Positions 31,023 through 33,528 of a stretch of DNA of 33,528 bases are shown in pieces. How positions within the stretch are numbered: position 1 is the first letter of the stretch; every line of letters starts with the position of its first letter. The translations under genes were made by a program, and so were the position numbers. Source of the DNA: Amphimedon queenslandica (lineage: Eukaryota; Porifera; Demospongiae; Haplosclerida; Niphatidae); contig NW_003546628.1 of NCBI RefSeq assembly GCF_000090795.2, positions 25,070 to 58,597 on the forward strand, in the 5' to 3' direction. The notes under the pieces were generated by a model that was not told where the DNA came from, searched no databases, and was given only the letters and a program-made list of their open reading frames with translations.

Positions 31023-33211
31023 CTATACACTTGGATTCCTGATTATATCTGAGACACATTGGTCCCCTCTGATTATTTTCATTAGCCTTATACGATGTAT
31101 TCGGTTAGATATGCCAAATTCATCCTGAAGTATTGCATCATCTAATCCAAACAGGTTCTTTCCATCAACTGATCCATTTGAAAATGAAACACAATATTGC
31201 TGTAATCCCATCAGATCAAGTAACTCTCCCAACTGCAAGTGTGCAAATTGAAATACAGTTAGCTAGATTCTAATCATTATGTACCTTGTAAGTATCATAG
31301 TCTGCTAACAACTTCTTGTTAGTCTCAAAATGTTGTCCCTTTGTCATTGACTCCCTTATGTCATTAGCTGATCCTAGATCATGAGACAACAATCAACACG
31401 AATAAATAAATAATGAATGTTTATTTGATCCATGTATGTGTAAATGTGTTCTTTTACTTAATTAGTCGGTGTTGTTGATCAAGTTTGTTCTGAATTTAAC
31501 CCTTATTGTTTATTGTCCATCATAATGCATGCATAGCCCTATTTTGTATTCTCTGCTTATTGGAAACTACTGTACAGCAGAAAAATTACTAGAGTTTTAT
31601 TCTAATCATGATTGGCAAAAATTGCCAGAATGAAATCTGCCATTTTGCTTTGAGTATGTTCAATGACATGTGGCCAATATTTAAACCCCCAATGCATTGC
31701 AATCATAGAATCACCATTATTGAGTGCCACCCACTTCTAATTCCACTGTTGCAGTATGCCGTCATCAGTGATGAAGAATATATTTTTTTATAGTGGAGTG
31801 CTAAGTCACAAAAGATAAACATTGCTACAGTTGTTATAGTAACCAAAAGAGTATTTATGTAAACAGAATTATGTAAACAGAAGCATTGTCTACAAATTTG
31901 TAAGCAGCATACATTGTAGTCTGTATGTACATTTATGTTACCTGTCAAATCATTCTTCTTTACAAGTCCATAGGATACATTATCCTCAAGAGCGAAGTCA
32001 GGTAAATCAGCAGAACCACGAGCATCACTAAGTGCCATATCCTTGAGATCAGTAGTGGCATCTTGCAAAGGCAATTTTAGTCGTTTTGATGACTTATAAA
32101 TGCAGTGAGGCAGCAAATGAATAACATTTTTTGACGAATGGGAATGTGAAGGTGCTGCACTTTCCTGTTGAACTTGTGACAAATGTGGCTTCACTGGGCT
32201 TGCTTTTGTCAGAAGGTTCAATGGTTCATAAACTCTACTTCTTGAAAAGTTAATTTCTTTTAGCCATGCACTATTGTTTAGTGGTAACAGCAAGTCTTCT
32301 TGGAGACTATCGTCAGTTGGGGAGTCGTGGTATATGACAGAAGTTACTTGATCTGGAGAGAGCGTTTGAGATAGCATGTTTGCTTTTTTCATGATTTGGT
32401 ACAATTCTTTGTCACTTTTGCTGGAAATGTGAAATTTTACAGGAAGCATGGCATACAACTCAACAATCGTAATAGTTGAAGAATGCCCAGCAATGAATGA
32501 GTGCATTGTTGACCGCTTGTCGTAGATTGTTGCAAATTTGTCTTTAAACATAGGGCATAGTGTTTTACCATCGGAATTGTACATTGAGGTATCACATGGA
32601 CATTTAATGTGTTTAATGAGCTCTGGAAGTGAAAAAATAAGGAGAGACTCTCTTGTAGTAAAGTGACCTTCAGAGGTTCTGTCAAGGTATATGTCATTTG
32701 AGGGATCGTCAAATTTTGAACATCTGAGAATTTTAGTTTCTTCCATTTTTATGATTTCTTGAATTATCAAGATTGTGCCTTTTGGGATAGATTTCACTTC
32801 TCTGCCTTTTGAGGTAACGCAATCTCTTCCAACATACACCACAGTAGGCAGAGGATCAGCTTTCATGAGGTCAGCAACTGTTGGAAAGTGGTGGCCTCTT
32901 CTAACAATGCTCAAATCCTCATTCTTAGGATTATATAATACACTGAACATGAAGGTGCTACTCAGTGGCACTGTGTATGTTTTGCCTTCCATCATCATAG
33001 TGATAATTGGTGTCTCCTTCTTAAAATACACTTCTAACTCCTGCCCATCCTTTAGCAGACCTTGCGCCGCTCCAACAGCAGATTCACTTGCGGCTAATAT
33101 CACTTGAGGCAAGTTTCTTCCATATCTTGTTGAAATAACCCCCAAACTCACTGGATGGCTACTAAAATGAGGCACTGGAGGTTCAACTGGCTCGTATTGT
33201 TCCTCATACAT
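31023..33211 (-). CDS. CABIT + SAM adaptor, GAREM-like (3 exons)
   Basis: Minus-strand exons 33211-31942, 31373-31285 and 31232-31023 join with consistent phase into 522 residues. Residues about 20-280 look like a CABIT module (YGRNLPQVILAASES near the start, strand-rich blocks and CSKFDDPSNDIYLD), as in THEMIS and GAREM. A Ser-rich linker follows. The last exon, residues 454-522, is a complete SAM domain (LGELLDLMGLQQYC, GKNLFGLDDAIL, RIRLMKII). N-terminal CABIT plus C-terminal SAM is the GAREM arrangement; human GAREM is longer (about 870 residues), mainly in the linker. GAREM proteins couple receptor tyrosine kinases to Grb2/ERK, so a signalling adaptor is inferred. The first exon could read on past 31942, but GACAG|GTAACA is a good donor and the extension is not family-like. 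The 568-bp second intron-side interval (31374-31941) is non-coding. Confidence 0.85.
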
Positions 33212-33390
33212 AGATCTATATCTACTGAAACTCCAGAAGACAGGCTAAAGTCAAGTGGGCGGGATAGATCTATCAGAGAGATGCTTTGATGTCTATCACT
33301 CGTTAGCACTAGACTAATAATCATATCCTAGCCAATAATAAAAGGAAACAACAGCAAAAAATCTATGTTAATTTACTCAAGCACACAAAT
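33212..33390 (-). other. short intergenic spacer upstream of the CABIT-SAM gene
   Basis: 179 bases between the adaptor ATG and the stop of the next upstream minus-strand gene; they must contain the adaptor's promoter. Palindromic TAGATCTA and GATAGATCTATC-type sequence occurs around 33212-33275. Nothing else was recognised. Confidence 0.35.
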
Positions 33391-33528
33391 TCAAAATTTA
33401 ACTGTTCCATCCATTATTTTCTGGTGCTGCCCCTCGTCAAGAAGTGCATAAGACAACTTTCCTTTATCCAGTACATATACAGCATCACCTCCAGTTGCTA
33501 TTGGATTGTATCCTTCTTTACGATAACG
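33391..33528 (-). CDS. C-terminal end of an unrecognised gene, cut by the window edge
   Basis: The minus strand is open from the window edge to TGA at 33391-33393, giving 45 residues that begin RYRKEGYNPIATGGDAV and end KIMDGTVKF. The composition is that of a folded, charged protein. The family was not recognised; it may be the last exon of a larger gene. There is no splice acceptor inside that is clearly better than the open frame. Confidence 0.5.
   Translation of the reverse strand, partial: RYRKEGYNPIATGGDAVYVLDKGKLSYALLDEGQHQKIMDGTVKF

Noticed and set aside
31703..31941. Extension of the first CABIT-SAM exon to 31703
   Set aside because: A good donor at 31941 leads in phase to two further exons ending in a complete SAM domain; the extension has no family resemblance.

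Overview
The window looks like metazoan nuclear DNA, most probably from a demosponge such as Amphimedon. This is an inference from AT-rich sequence, very short GT-AG introns (39-60 nt is common), dense small inverted-repeat elements, and gene types typical of sponges: a long ankyrin/Roc-COR/ZU5/death-domain protein, an intronless beta-helix multi-TM receptor, and a short CABIT+SAM adaptor. No bacterial, viral, CRISPR, tRNA or rRNA signature was seen.

Layout. 1-7128 and 12274-20976 are two tandem copies, in the same orientation, of one segment. Each copy holds the 3' part of an aldehyde oxidase/xanthine dehydrogenase-family gene followed by an ankyrin/Roc-COR gene. In the left copy the oxidase exons run 1-5501 with a one-base frameshift near position 17, and the Roc-COR gene survives only as a headless, frameshifted pseudogene (5784-7128). 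In the right copy the oxidase gene has its [2Fe-2S] start at 10632, then a 925-N assembly gap, then 23 in-frame exons to 17751. The right Roc-COR gene can be traced through 13 exons (18153-24906) but carries a 437-bp inverted-repeat element inside its main coding exon. Between the copies (about 7.15-10.4 kb) lies gene-free, AT-rich repeat-derived DNA.

From 25 kb on the sequence is compact: an intronless 1284-aa receptor-like protein (25102-28956, +), a convergent intronless 12-TM transporter-like gene (29193-30746, -), a three-exon CABIT+SAM (GAREM-like) adaptor (31023-33211, -), and the C-terminal end of an unrecognised minus-strand gene at the window edge.

Functionally there are two themes. 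The oxidases are molybdo-flavoenzymes of xenobiotic, aldehyde or purine metabolism. The others look like signalling components: a predicted myristoylated, death-domain GTPase-like protein, a glycosylated surface receptor with a YLNM tail motif, and a GAREM-like adaptor. Their joint action is only a hypothesis. The best-supported unusual feature is the transposon inside the Roc-COR coding exon: removing the element plus one TA copy restores the reading frame exactly.
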